A stretch of 64,000 nt of DNA from Microbacterium sp. AK031 (GTDB lineage Bacteria > Actinomycetota > Actinomycetes > Actinomycetales > Microbacteriaceae), in contig NZ_JANUCA010000001.1 of NCBI RefSeq assembly GCF_024807145.1, positions 496,001 through 560,000 of the forward strand, written 5' to 3'. The position numbers and the translations under genes were made by a program. This document shows, one piece after another, positions 54,025 through 63,186 of the stretch. Position 1 is the first letter of the stretch. Every line of letters starts with the position of its first letter. The notes below the pieces were generated by a model. That model did not search any database and was not told the origin of the DNA. It worked only from the letters and a program-made list of their open reading frames with translations.

Positions 54025-54890
54025 TGAGGGCGACGAACGTCACGTTCGCGACTGGTGTCACAAGCGGCGAAGGGCTGGTCACACGCGTCGAGCGGACGCC
54101 GGCGGGCGCAATCGTCGTCGTGGACACGACACCGTTCCACCCCGTGGATCACACATGGCCGGATCAGCCAGGGGATGCCGGCGTGCTGAGCTCGAACGGT
54201 CAGCAGGTCGCCATCACCGAAGCCGTGATGGCGGCGGTCAGCGATACCGGTGACTTCGCAGTCGGTGTCGACATCCCGGTGAGGCGCGGCGCTGAAGGGT
54301 GGACGTGGTTCGTCGGCCATCGCCTCGACGGTGATGCACCGGCGTGGCTCGTCGACGGCGACGCGGTGCGACTCGAGGTCGATGCCGTGCGCCGCAGCGG
54401 CCTGAGCCGAGGACACACCGCGTGTCATCTCGCTTCGCTGGCGTTGGACCTCGCGGTGGCTGACCTGTGGCGCAAGGATCCCGGTGCGGACGCGCTCGGC
54501 AGCCCCGACTTCGAGAGTCGCGCGAGTCAGACCAGCCGCATCCAAGAGGACGCCAGCGTCGACGAGTATCGGCTCGGGAAGAGCCTTCGCAAAGCGGGAT
54601 TCGACACTGAGGGGTTCGCTGCCAGCCTGGCCGATCGTGAATCGCAGATCAACGCACAGCTGGCGACGTGGGTGGCGTCGGGGGCGGACAGTCGGATCGA
54701 GGTCGACGGTCCCACGATCGTGGATCGCCGCCGGTGGCATTGCGACTTGCCCGAACGCGAGGCGGTGATCCTCTGCGGCGGGACTCATGTGTCGTCGCTC
54801 GCCGAGTTCGCTCAGATCTCCGTCGCGCTCGACCTCAGCGACCCGCAATTGCTGGTGATGACGACGACGGTCGATGGCGTAGCGGTCTGA
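54024..54890 (+). CDS. AlaX-like alanyl-tRNA editing protein
   Basis: A 288-residue stand-alone version of the AlaRS editing and C-Ala regions. TPFHPVDHTWPDQPGDAG corresponds to the substrate-binding opening. SRGHTACHLASLAL carries the HxxxH zinc/editing motif, and CGGTHVSSLAEF carries the Cys-x-x-x-His motif. It probably hydrolyses mischarged Ser- or Gly-tRNA-Ala. No synthetase catalytic domain is present. The identification rests on these motifs and their spacing. Confidence 0.8.
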   Translation: MRATNVTFATGVTSGEGLVTRVERTPAGAIVVVDTTPFHPVDHTWPDQPGDAGVLSSNGQQVAITEAVMAAVSDTGDFAVGVDIPVRRGAEGWTWFVGHRLDGDAPAWLVDGDAVRLEVDAVRRSGLSRGHTACHLASLALDLAVADLWRKDPGADALGSPDFESRASQTSRIQEDASVDEYRLGKSLRKAGFDTEGFAASLADRESQINAQLATWVASGADSRIEVDGPTIVDRRRWHCDLPEREAVILCGGTHVSSLAEFAQISVALDLSDPQLLVMTTTVDGVAV

Positions 54891-54900
54891 GACGACGCGA

Positions 54901-55041
54901 TCACAGCGAACGCGTCATGAAGACCGACAGCGGATCATCGACATAGTCCGCGAAAGGCTCGCATTCGACGAATCCTTCGCTGAAATAGAGGCTGCGGGCC
55001 GCTGTGAAACTGTCTTCCGCGCCGGTCTCGAGCCACAGCAT
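54901..55041 (-). pseudogene. GNAT acetyltransferase C-terminal remnant
   Basis: A 46-residue open stretch reads LETGAEDSFTAARSLYFSEGF and continues VECEPFADYVDD to MTRSL, the typical C-terminal third of a GNAT acetyltransferase (motif B region). The acetyl-CoA-binding N-terminal part is missing. Its 5' edge coincides with the 3' break of the HTH remnant, indicating a deletion join. It is not expected to be functional. Confidence 0.75.
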
Positions 55042-55165
55042 CCTGTCCAGCCTCCAACCTCTGGACGGTGCGTATGCCAACGCCGCTTTCGTTCGCGAGC
55101 CGTTCCTGCGTCCAGCCCTGTGCCTGTCGGAGTTCGATGATTCGTGTCTTGTTCACGGAATTCAT
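54935..55165 (-). pseudogene. XRE-family HTH remnant joined out of frame to GNAT remnant
   Basis: From ATG 55165 the frame encodes an XRE/Cro-type helix-turn-helix (RIIELRQAQGWTQERLANES, then GIRTVQRLEAGQD) for about 42 residues. It then runs into GNAT-derived DNA in the wrong frame, giving an Arg-rich tail that stops at 54935. The helix-turn-helix is cut before its last helix. This looks like a relic of two neighbouring genes fused by deletion. Confidence 0.7.
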
Positions 55166-55217
55166 GCTCGCCTCATATCTCCCGTCAGCACCACGTCAGC
55201 ATCCCGCCAGTCGGCCG

Positions 55218-56657
55218 TCAAGGACCCGCCACCAGAGCATCCGCGCCGGCGAATTCCACTTCGCCCTTGCCGATATCAGCGCGCACCAAGCGAACTGACA
55301 CGGTGTCACCCGGCTTCGCGCCCGCAGGCAGCGGAGCGGATGCCGTCACGGCAGGATCCGCGATCTGAATCGTCGCGCGGTCTTCACGCACTTCGATGAC
55401 GGTGGCCTCGATGGCGGAACCGACCAGCGGCGTGAGCAGAGCGGCCTCCACGCGATTGACGGTGTCGGCGTTCAGCCGCGAGGCGCGCTGACCCGATTCC
55501 CGCATGAGTGCCGGCAGCTCACCCAGCGACTCGCGCGCCCACGCGGGCACCTCTTCACCGCGAGACACGGCGAGGCAGATCGCGAGCGCCCAACGATCCA
55601 CCAGCCGCCGCAGCGGAGCGGTGGCATGGGCGTACGGCGCTGCGATGGCGGCCTGTTCGATTTCGGTGGGGACCGACCCGTCGAACGTCACGTAGCCCGC
55701 GCCCCGGAACAGCGACGCCGCCGCCTCCAGAACAGGCTGCGTGAGCGGGTCGTCGCGATCCAGGGAGCGGAGGTACTCGCCGTACTCGCCGTCCTTCCAC
55801 GGCCTTCCCAGAGCCTCGATCTGCAGGCGGAACGCCGTGAACGCCTTCTCGTCGGGTTCCGGCATCGTACGAAGCACACCGACCTTCGCGTCGATCATGA
55901 GCGATGCCGCGGCCATCCCCGTCATCAGCGAAAGCTGCGCGTTCCAGTTCTCAAGGGGCAGCGGATGCTGACGGTCGATTCCGTAGGTGCCGTCCTCACG
56001 CTGCACGACTTCTGCGTCGGGAAGGTTCAGGCTGGCGCCTCCGCGCTGGGCTTCGAGGTCCTGGCGCAGGCCGCCGATCACGGGAAGCAGCGACAGGGCC
56101 GACTCCTCGCCGCGGTCGAGCGAGTCCTGCGCGCTGACGTAGTCCAGCTGTGCACGCGAGCGGATCAGTGCACGCTCCAGTCGGAACTCCGACACGACGC
56201 CTGCCGCGTCCAGCTCGAACGTCCACACCAGCGCCGGACGATCTTGCTCCGGCAGCAGAGATGCGCGATCCTCGCTCAGTACCCGGGGATGCAACGGGAT
56301 CGACCCATCGGCAGCGTAGAGCGTCTGGCCTCGTCGTCGGGCCTCGGCATCCACCGCGCCACCGGGTACGACGAATGCGGGGACATCCGCGATCGCATAG
56401 CGAACCTCATACCCCGCACCGCGGCGAGCGAGATGCATCGCCTGATCAAGATCCTTCGCGCCCAGCGGGTCGAGCGTGACGAACGGCACATCCCTCAGAT
56501 CGAGATCGGGTTCCGGTGCGGTGGCAGCCTCGGCTTCGGCGACGGCCTCGGGGGAGAACTCCGTCGGCGCGTCCAGGTCTTCGCGCAGCGCGGTGAGCGC
56601 GGCGGCGAGTTCGCTCTCGACGGCGGATGGGGCGATATGTGATCGACGCTGAGGCAT
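55218..56657 (-). CDS. RNB-domain ribonuclease (RNase II/R family)
   Basis: A 479-residue 3'-5' exoribonuclease-like protein. The RNB catalytic segment is LDPLGAKDLDQAMH (residues about 61-74) with the metal-binding Asp residues. Later come YAHATAPLRRLVDRW and a C-terminal S1-like beta domain (IEATVIEVREDRATIQI). It lacks the N-terminal cold-shock domains of full RNase II/R, as in the compact actinobacterial form. TAGGGT (56669-56664, minus strand) is six bases before the ATG. It is divergent from the PEP-mutase-like gene. Confidence 0.92.
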   Translation of the reverse strand: MPQRRSHIAPSAVESELAAALTALREDLDAPTEFSPEAVAEAEAATAPEPDLDLRDVPFVTLDPLGAKDLDQAMHLARRGAGYEVRYAIADVPAFVVPGGAVDAEARRRGQTLYAADGSIPLHPRVLSEDRASLLPEQDRPALVWTFELDAAGVVSEFRLERALIRSRAQLDYVSAQDSLDRGEESALSLLPVIGGLRQDLEAQRGGASLNLPDAEVVQREDGTYGIDRQHPLPLENWNAQLSLMTGMAAASLMIDAKVGVLRTMPEPDEKAFTAFRLQIEALGRPWKDGEYGEYLRSLDRDDPLTQPVLEAAASLFRGAGYVTFDGSVPTEIEQAAIAAPYAHATAPLRRLVDRWALAICLAVSRGEEVPAWARESLGELPALMRESGQRASRLNADTVNRVEAALLTPLVGSAIEATVIEVREDRATIQIADPAVTASAPLPAGAKPGDTVSVRLVRADIGKGEVEFAGADALVAGP

Positions 56658-56709
56658 GTCTTCACCCTAAGCCGCCCCGTGCTCTCTCCAGCGGCATTAG
56701 CGTGGTGGG

Positions 56710-57480
56710 ATGACCGCTGCACACAAGGCTCAGAGCCTCATCTCCCTTTACAACGCACCGGAGATCCTCCGCGTCGTCAACGTGTGGGATGTGATCTCCG
56801 CGAAAGCGATCGCCGATGTCTCACAGACCACAGCCCTTGCCACCGCGGGGCACTCCATCGCCGCGTCCTTCGGCTACGCCGACGGCCAGATCCCGCGCGA
56901 ACTCATGATCGACATGGTCGGCCGGATCGCAGCATCCACCGAGCTGCCCGTCTCCGCCGACCTCGACGACGGTTACGACGACGCGGGTGAGACCACTCGC
57001 CTCGCGATCGCGGCCGGCATCGTCGGCGCGAACGTGGAAGACCGCCTGAAGCCGCTCGCAGAGTCGGTCGCCGTCATGGAGGCGATCGTGAAGGCGGGCG
57101 AGGCCGAGGGCGTGCCGTTCGCTCTCAACGCCCGCACCGATGCATTCGTGCGCGGCGGCGACCGCCCCGTCGAGGCGAGCATCGCGGATGCCATCGAGCG
57201 TGGCCGTGCCTTCCTCGATGTCGGTGCGACCTGCGTGTTCATCCCCGGCCCGCTCGATGCCGATGTCACCCGCCAGCTCGTCGAAGGGATCGGCGAGCGC
57301 AAGATCAGCGTCATCGGCGTTCCCGGCGCCCTGACCGCCGCAGAGTATGAAGCACTGGGCGTCGCGCGCATCTCGTACGGCCCGATGACTCAGAGAGTCG
57401 CGCTCACCGCGCTGCAGGATGTCGCCGCCGACCTGTATGCGGACGGCGTCATCCCCGCCGGCACCCGTGCACTGAACTGA
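56710..57480 (+). CDS. Isocitrate lyase/PEP mutase family protein
   Basis: A 256-residue TIM-barrel enzyme of the PEP mutase/oxaloacetate decarboxylase branch. VVNVWDVISAKAI opens it. SADLDDGYDDAGE holds the metal-binding Asp pair, GANVEDRLKPL is the equivalent of the usual GIEDQ/N loop, and INARTDAF-like LNARTDAFV follows. The lyase loop Cys motif (KKCGH) is absent, so it is not isocitrate lyase. TAGCGT (56698-56703) is exactly six bases before the ATG. The substrate is unknown. Confidence 0.88.
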   Translation: MTAAHKAQSLISLYNAPEILRVVNVWDVISAKAIADVSQTTALATAGHSIAASFGYADGQIPRELMIDMVGRIAASTELPVSADLDDGYDDAGETTRLAIAAGIVGANVEDRLKPLAESVAVMEAIVKAGEAEGVPFALNARTDAFVRGGDRPVEASIADAIERGRAFLDVGATCVFIPGPLDADVTRQLVEGIGERKISVIGVPGALTAAEYEALGVARISYGPMTQRVALTALQDVAADLYADGVIPAGTRALN

Positions 57481-57493
57481 TCGCTGAGAACGG

Positions 57494-57513
57494 GTGACCA
57501 CGGTCACTAGACT
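57494..57513 (+). promoter_or_regulatory. proS promoter with overlapping dyad
   Basis: TAGACT (57508-57513) is six bases before the GTG start of proS. Directly ahead is a perfect inverted repeat GTGACC-AC-GGTCAC (57494-57507), placed where a repressor or activator would contact RNA polymerase. Confidence 0.5.
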
Positions 57514-57519
57514 TGGCGC

Positions 57520-59274
57520 GTGGTCACTCGTCTCTCGAAATTCTTCCTCCGCACGCTCCGTGAAGACCCCGCTGAAGCGGAGGTCATAGGTCACAAGCTG
57601 CTGTTGCGCGCCGGGTACATCCGTCGCGCAGCGCCTGGAGTGTTCACCTGGCTGCCGCTCGGGTTGAAGGTCAAGGCGCGCATCGAAGCGATCGTCCGCG
57701 CCGAGATGGCGAACGCCGGTGCGCAGGAAGTGCATTTCCCGGCGCTGCTGCCACGTGAACCCTACGAATTGTCCGGTCGGTGGGAATCCTACGGCGACGG
57801 CATCTTCCGCCTCCACGATCGCAAGGGCGCTGACTATCTGCTCGCGCCGACGCACGAGGAGATGTTCACGCTGCTGGTGAAGGATCTGTACTCCTCGTAC
57901 AAGGATCTTCCGCTGACGATCTATCAGATCCAGGACAAGTATCGCGACGAGGCGCGACCGCGTGCCGGCCTGCTGCGCGGCCGCGAGTTCACGATGAAGG
58001 ATGCCTACTCCTTCGACTCTTCGGATGCCGGACTCGAAGTCAGCTACCAGCAACAGCGCGATGCCTACGAGCGTATCTTCCAGAAGCTCGGTCTTGAGTA
58101 CGTGATCGTCAATGCCGACAACGGATTGATGGGTGGCGCACGCAGCGAGGAGTTTCTGCACCCCACCCCGGTGGGAGAAGATACCTTCGTGCGCAGCAAC
58201 GGCGGATACGCCGCGAACGTCGAGGCGTTCACGACGGCTGTGCCGGATGCCGTCGCCTTCGATGCTGATGCTGTTCCGGTCGTGTTCGATTCACCCGACA
58301 CACCCACGATCGAGACGCTCGTTGCACACTCGAACGCCGTCCTGGATGGTGAGTACACCGCTGCCGACACGTTGAAGAACGTCGTGCTCGCACTCACCCA
58401 TGTCGATGGCTCACGCGAACTCGTCGTCGTCGGCATCCCTGGCGACCGCGATGTCGACGAGAAGCGCGCTGAGGTGGCGTTCGCTCCCGCCGAGGTCTCG
58501 ACAGCGAGCGATGACGACTTCGAGAACAACCCGCTTCTCGTGAAGGGCTACATCGGTCCCTGGACACCGACGGGCGCTGTACTCGGCGAAGACTCTGCCA
58601 CCGGCATCCGCTATCTCGTCGACCCCCGCGTCAGCGAGGGCACGACCTGGATCACCGGGGCGAACATCGACCAGAAGCATGCGCATTCGGTCGTCGCCGG
58701 CCGGGACTTCTTCGCGGACGGAATCGTCGAGATCGCCAACGTGCGCGCCGGTGACCCCGCCCCGGACGGGTCAGGCCCTGTCGAACTCGCCCGTGGCATG
58801 GAGATCGGACACGTCTTCCAGCTCGGCCGCTTCTTCGCGGAAACACTGGGTTTGAAGGTTCTCAATGAGAACGGCAAGCTCGTCACCGTCACCATGGGCT
58901 CCTACGGCATCGGCATCACTCGCATCCTCGCGATCATCGCCGAGCTCCATAACGACGACAAGGGCCTCATCTGGCCGGCCTCGGTCTCGCCCTTCGACGT
59001 GCACGTCGTCGCGGCGGGTCGCGATCAGATCGCATACGACGTCGCGGAGACGGCCTCGGCCGCACTGGAGGCTGCCGGGCTCGACGTGCTCTACGACGAT
59101 CGCCCCAAGGTCTCGCCCGGTGTGAAGTTCGGCGACGCCGAGCTCGTCGGCATCCCGCAGGTGCTGGTCATCGGTCGCGGTGCCGCCGATGGTCAGGTCG
59201 AACTCTGGGATCGTCACTCAGGGGAGCGCGACGCGCTCTCTCTGGACGACGCGATCGAGAGATTGACGTCCTGA
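57520..59274 (+). CDS. proS: Prolyl-tRNA synthetase, bacterial type
   Basis: A 584-residue class II synthetase. Motif 2 is [20 protein letters not shown] and motif 1 is in the GVFTWLPLG region. An inserted editing (INS) domain spans about residues 225-390 and lacks the usual Lys-rich stretch by eye. The C-terminal anticodon-binding domain begins at [10 protein letters not shown]. It charges tRNA-Pro. The start is GTG, leaderless by position. It overlaps closely (one base gap) with the LOG-family gene. Confidence 0.96.
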   Translation: MVTRLSKFFLRTLREDPAEAEVIGHKLLLRAGYIRRAAPGVFTWLPLGLKVKARIEAIVRAEMANAGAQEVHFPALLPREPYELSGRWESYGDGIFRLHDRKGADYLLAPTHEEMFTLLVKDLYSSYKDLPLTIYQIQDKYRDEARPRAGLLRGREFTMKDAYSFDSSDAGLEVSYQQQRDAYERIFQKLGLEYVIVNADNGLMGGARSEEFLHPTPVGEDTFVRSNGGYAANVEAFTTAVPDAVAFDADAVPVVFDSPDTPTIETLVAHSNAVLDGEYTAADTLKNVVLALTHVDGSRELVVVGIPGDRDVDEKRAEVAFAPAEVSTASDDDFENNPLLVKGYIGPWTPTGAVLGEDSATGIRYLVDPRVSEGTTWITGANIDQKHAHSVVAGRDFFADGIVEIANVRAGDPAPDGSGPVELARGMEIGHVFQLGRFFAETLGLKVLNENGKLVTVTMGSYGIGITRILAIIAELHNDDKGLIWPASVSPFDVHVVAAGRDQIAYDVAETASAALEAAGLDVLYDDRPKVSPGVKFGDAELVGIPQVLVIGRGAADGQVELWDRHSGERDALSLDDAIERLTS

Positions 59275-59275
59275 C

Positions 59276-60307
59276 ATGATCGACGCGCAGCCGGACGAAC
59301 TCACCGCGGCCGTCGACGAGATCATGGCCGACGCCGGGATCACGAGAAACCGCGCGCTGATCCGACGGATGCTCAGCACCGGCATCCTGCTCGGCCAGGA
59401 GGACACCGACCGGCTCGATCTCAAGATCGCTTCCGTGGCGCTCGTGGAGATGCGAGATGCGTTCCGTCTCTTCCAGCCGTATGCCGGGGTGCCGAAGGTC
59501 ACGGTATTCGGCTCGGCCCGCACGACTCAGGACGACCCGCTATACGTGCAGGCGCGCTCGGTGGCATCCGTGCTCGCGGAACGCGGCTGGATGGTCGTCA
59601 CGGGCGCAGGCCCCGGCATCATGCAGGCAGCGGCCGAGGGCGCGGGGGAGAAGATGGCGCTCGGCGTCTCGATCCGCCTTCCGTTCGAGGAGAAGCCGGA
59701 TGCCGTCGTCGCCGACGACACGCATCGCGTGGAGATGAAGTACTTCTTCACCCGCAAGCTCATGCTCGTCAAGGAGTCCACCGGATTCATCTGCCTCCCC
59801 GGCGGTTTCGGGACATTGGACGAGATGTTCGAACTGCTGACGTTGCAGCAGACCGGCAAGGCTGAGCCCATGCCGATCGTGCTCCTCGACCAACCGGGTG
59901 GCACCTTCTGGAAGGGTCTTGAGCGGTTCATCGTCGAGAGCCTGATCCCGGCAGCGGTCATCTCCGCTGATGACTTCGACCGCGTGCTCGTGACCGATTC
60001 CGCAGAGGAAGCCGTCGCCGAGATCACCGGATTCTGGCGCAACTACGACTCCCTGCGCTGGGTGGATGACCTGCTCGTCCTGCGGCTGAAGTACTCGCCG
60101 ACGGATGCCGAGATCGACATGCTGAACGCCGAGTTCGCGTCGCTTCTCCTGGAGGGTCGGATCGAACGGATCAGTGCCCTCCCGATCGAGCAGGCCGACC
60201 GTGACCGAGTGGATCTGCCGCGGCTGGCGTTGCGCCTGCGTCAGCGTGAGGTCGGCGGACTCTACCGCCTCATCGACGCGATCAACGCGCTGAATTCCGC
60301 GGTCTGA
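59276..60307 (+). CDS. LOG-family / TIGR00730-like Rossmann-fold protein
   Basis: A 343-residue protein. The central domain has VTVFGSARTTQDDP, GAGPGIMQAAAEGA and the PGGFGTLDEMFELLTLQQ signature of the lysine-decarboxylase-like LOG fold, whose best-studied members release cytokinin-type bases from nucleotides. N-terminal (about 75) and C-terminal (about 90) helical extensions mark the long form. It starts one base after the proS stop and is co-transcribed. Its true substrate is unknown. Confidence 0.88.
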   Translation: MIDAQPDELTAAVDEIMADAGITRNRALIRRMLSTGILLGQEDTDRLDLKIASVALVEMRDAFRLFQPYAGVPKVTVFGSARTTQDDPLYVQARSVASVLAERGWMVVTGAGPGIMQAAAEGAGEKMALGVSIRLPFEEKPDAVVADDTHRVEMKYFFTRKLMLVKESTGFICLPGGFGTLDEMFELLTLQQTGKAEPMPIVLLDQPGGTFWKGLERFIVESLIPAAVISADDFDRVLVTDSAEEAVAEITGFWRNYDSLRWVDDLLVLRLKYSPTDAEIDMLNAEFASLLLEGRIERISALPIEQADRDRVDLPRLALRLRQREVGGLYRLIDAINALNSAV

Positions 60308-60318
60308 CGCGATCACGA

Positions 60319-60357
60319 CGATCGCCTGCCCTCACGCAAGGCGAGAGCAGGCGATCG
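60319..60357. terminator. Bidirectional terminator between LOG gene and phosphoesterase
   Basis: An 11-bp perfect stem CGATCGCCTGC (60319-60329) with GCAGGCGATCG (60347-60357), between two converging genes. Confidence 0.8.
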
Positions 60358-60374
60358 GTCATCGCTCCGGTCGA

Positions 60375-62918
60375 TCAGACGCGCATGCGTCGACGTGCAC
60401 GGACGGCGATCGTCGCGCCGACCGCGAGCAGCGCGCCGCCCAGCGCGAGCAAGGACATCCAGACACCCTGATCGAGCCCGGTGGCGGGCAGTGCTCCTTC
60501 CGCCGTGCCTGCGGAGCCGTTCCCGGAATCCGAGCCCGATCCACCGCCCTCTCCTGGTGCGGTCGGGATCGGCGTCGGGGTCGGTTCGACGACCGCCGTG
60601 ATCGAGAACTGCGCCGTCACGGGGTCTGACGCGCGTGCGCCCAAGGACTGCGTGACCTGCGCATCGTACGATCCTGCGGAAAGCCCGGTCATGGTGATCG
60701 TCCATCGGCCGTCCGGGTCCACGACAGCGGCAGTCGTGGCGGCGGCCGTGGTAGTCGAAGCGACCGCGGCCGCGACAACCTCCGACGCCGACTCCGACGT
60801 GGCGACGACGACGTCAGCACCCGGCAGACCTGTGCCGCTGAAGGTCACGGATTCCGTCCCGGCGGGAAGCACGCCGCTGGGTGCGGAGGAGATCTGCAGC
60901 CCACTCAGATCAGCTCGCTGTGTCAGCCAATCGGCCGGCGTGGTCGCCCGATCGATGATGCGTGTCTCACCGATGCAGCCGTGCCAGCCGTTGCGCGCGG
61001 CATCGTCGACCCAGTCCGCCCCGAGGATCCACGGCATCCCTTCGTTCCACGTCATGCCGACGGTGTCCACGGCGTTGCGGAGAACGGGGGCGCCGTCGAC
61101 ATACATCGTCGTGGTCTGGGTCTCAGGGTCGTTCACGATCGCGACGTGGGACCAGCTTCCGGTCATGATCTCTCCCGACCAGTTGACGCGATCGCCCTTC
61201 GCGGCGTCCGCGGAGAGAGATGAATACTGGAACTCCCGAAGGTTCGAGATGCCCAAGGCCGTCGGCGACGCGGTGTAGTCCCATCGGCTGGGCGGCATCT
61301 CGGTCCAGGAGCGGTTGCCGGTGCGCACCAGCGCCTTGGACCAGCCGTTCTGCGCCGCGTTCCAATCGGCATCCAGCTTCACGAATGTCTCGATCGTGTA
61401 GCCGTCAGAGAGATCGACGTCGTTGACGACGGCATCGGGAGCGGTGCTCAAGTAGCTGTAGCGGGTCGCAGATGAGTCGGCGAAGCACACGGCGGCCCCG
61501 TCGGACGAGAAGCCGTGCACGTCGGTGCTCTCGACGGTGACGTCACCCCACTCGGCACCGACTGCGTCGGTCGAGGCCGGATCCACCCGCCGCAGGTCGT
61601 TGTCTCCGGCGACGTCTTCGATGACGGTGTCGGCGTCGACCACGCCGTCGAGCCCGTTGAATCGCCAGTGAGCGACCGTGCCTTCTGCCTCGACGAAGTC
61701 GCGTTCGTCGCCCGGAAGCTCGGTCGAGATCGGATCCGGGCCTTCGAAACCGTCCAGGAGGATGTCTCTGGCTCGTTGCGTCAGAGAGTGCTCGTCCGGC
61801 GTGGTGCCCTCACCGAACGTCGGATTGAACCCGGCGAAACGCTCTGCGAAGTCGATGTCGATGCTGTACTGCTGCTGAGCACCCTCCAGGAACGGCTGAT
61901 CGTAGCTGGCGAGGGTCTCCTGCGGTTTGGACACCACCCACGGCGAAGCGGTCTGGGCGTTGATCTGCCCGTTCGTCAGATCGAACTCGAGGAGGCCGAG
62001 ATAGCCGTTCCCGCCCTCGTACGCCATCTGATAGTCGATCAGCACCTCATGCACCTCGTGACCGAAGTCGTTGATCTTCGTCAGCCGCGACGCGCCGTGG
62101 AAATGGCCGTTGAAGGTGAGGAAGATCTGGTCGTTGCCAGCGATGAGCTTGTCCCAGAGCATGAGCCCGTAAGCCGTCTCGCGGGGAGTCGCGCCGTCAG
62201 CCTCGACGTTGAGCACCTCGTGGCTGGTGAGGATCACCGGCAGTGTCGGATGCGCGGCCATCACCGAATCGGCCCATGCGAGGGTGGCGTCGGAGACTCG
62301 CCAGGGGAGGGTCAGCACCATGAACTCCTGACCCTCGGCTTCGAAGACGTGGTATCTGCTGAATCCGGTCGGATCGCTGCCCTGATACGAAGGGTCAGCG
62401 GCGGCGCGTTCTGTCCCGAACCATCTCAGGAACGGCTCGGCGGTCAGGTCGTAGTCGGTGTCGACGAGCGCGTCGTTGCTGTCGAGCACGTCGTGATTGC
62501 CCGTGAGGATCGAGTACGACGCCCCCGCCGCTTCCAGATTCTTCATGGCGTTGTCCGCGGCCTGCCATTCCGCCTCGACCGATGCGCGGTCGACGACGTC
62601 GCCTATGTGAGCGGTGAACGGGATGCGCAGCGCGTCCGCATTGTCAGCGATCCACTGTGTCTGGGTGGCGAACGGATCTGTGCCGTAACGAGGCTGGAAC
62701 TGCTCGGCGGAGTACCGCGAATAGAACTGCGTGTCCGGCAGGACGGCGAAGGTGAAGCGCGACGCCAGGTCGGCACCGTCGTCGACCGTGGATTGCGCCG
62801 AAGCCGGCGGCGTTGCCGCCAGGAGCAGACTGGTCGCGACGCCGATGGCAAGAGCGCCGGCTGTGCATCGAGCCGCCAGCCGGGCGCGGCGCATGGAAAG
62901 GGAGTGTGGAGAGCGCAA
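60375..62918 (-). CDS. LPXTG-anchored metallophosphoesterase with LamG domain
   Basis: An 847-residue cell-wall protein. A signal peptide (about residues 10-41) ends near PPASAQ. A calcineurin-like phosphoesterase follows, with LPDTQFYS, HIGDVVDR, TGNHD, SHE and NGHFHG metal motifs. Then comes a LamG/concanavalin-like domain (WSHVAIVNDPETQTTTMYVD), an Ig-like domain, a Pro/Gly/Ser spacer, and the sorting signal LPATG (about residue 810) with helix and RARRRMRV tail. The start is TTG 62918 with AAGGA eight bases upstream; ATG 63002 is rejected. It probably releases phosphate from external esters. Confidence 0.88.
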   Translation of the reverse strand: MRSPHSLSMRRARLAARCTAGALAIGVATSLLLAATPPASAQSTVDDGADLASRFTFAVLPDTQFYSRYSAEQFQPRYGTDPFATQTQWIADNADALRIPFTAHIGDVVDRASVEAEWQAADNAMKNLEAAGASYSILTGNHDVLDSNDALVDTDYDLTAEPFLRWFGTERAAADPSYQGSDPTGFSRYHVFEAEGQEFMVLTLPWRVSDATLAWADSVMAAHPTLPVILTSHEVLNVEADGATPRETAYGLMLWDKLIAGNDQIFLTFNGHFHGASRLTKINDFGHEVHEVLIDYQMAYEGGNGYLGLLEFDLTNGQINAQTASPWVVSKPQETLASYDQPFLEGAQQQYSIDIDFAERFAGFNPTFGEGTTPDEHSLTQRARDILLDGFEGPDPISTELPGDERDFVEAEGTVAHWRFNGLDGVVDADTVIEDVAGDNDLRRVDPASTDAVGAEWGDVTVESTDVHGFSSDGAAVCFADSSATRYSYLSTAPDAVVNDVDLSDGYTIETFVKLDADWNAAQNGWSKALVRTGNRSWTEMPPSRWDYTASPTALGISNLREFQYSSLSADAAKGDRVNWSGEIMTGSWSHVAIVNDPETQTTTMYVDGAPVLRNAVDTVGMTWNEGMPWILGADWVDDAARNGWHGCIGETRIIDRATTPADWLTQRADLSGLQISSAPSGVLPAGTESVTFSGTGLPGADVVVATSESASEVVAAAVASTTTAAATTAAVVDPDGRWTITMTGLSAGSYDAQVTQSLGARASDPVTAQFSITAVVEPTPTPIPTAPGEGGGSGSDSGNGSAGTAEGALPATGLDQGVWMSLLALGGALLAVGATIAVRARRRMRV

Positions 62919-63114
62919 CGGGAGTGTCCTTCGAATGGGAGGGATGAGAGACGACGAGGATCGGCCAGTGCCGAGCCGAGAGCGCCTGAGTGACTCGCTC
63001 ACGATCGTGCGCAGGGGTTGACGGATGGTTGCCGTTCGGTCGACGTCGTGTGGCTCCTTGGCGACTAACGAGATGTCACTGCGGGCGCTGCGGAATGCAG
63101 ACGTGCACGGAACG

Positions 63115-63130
63115 GTTCAACGGCCGTTCA
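63115..63130. promoter_or_regulatory. PHO-box-like direct repeat
   Basis: GTTCA at 63115-63119 and 63126-63130 are repeated at 11-bp spacing, with a weaker GTCACC at 63138-63143. This is the spacing and core of PhoP direct-repeat units in actinobacteria. It lies between the two divergent phosphatase genes, 56 bases before phoX. Confidence 0.55.
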
Positions 63131-63186
63131 TGCATCCGTCACCTGACGCGAGGATGCTGACCGAATCACCAGACGAGGAGGATTCG

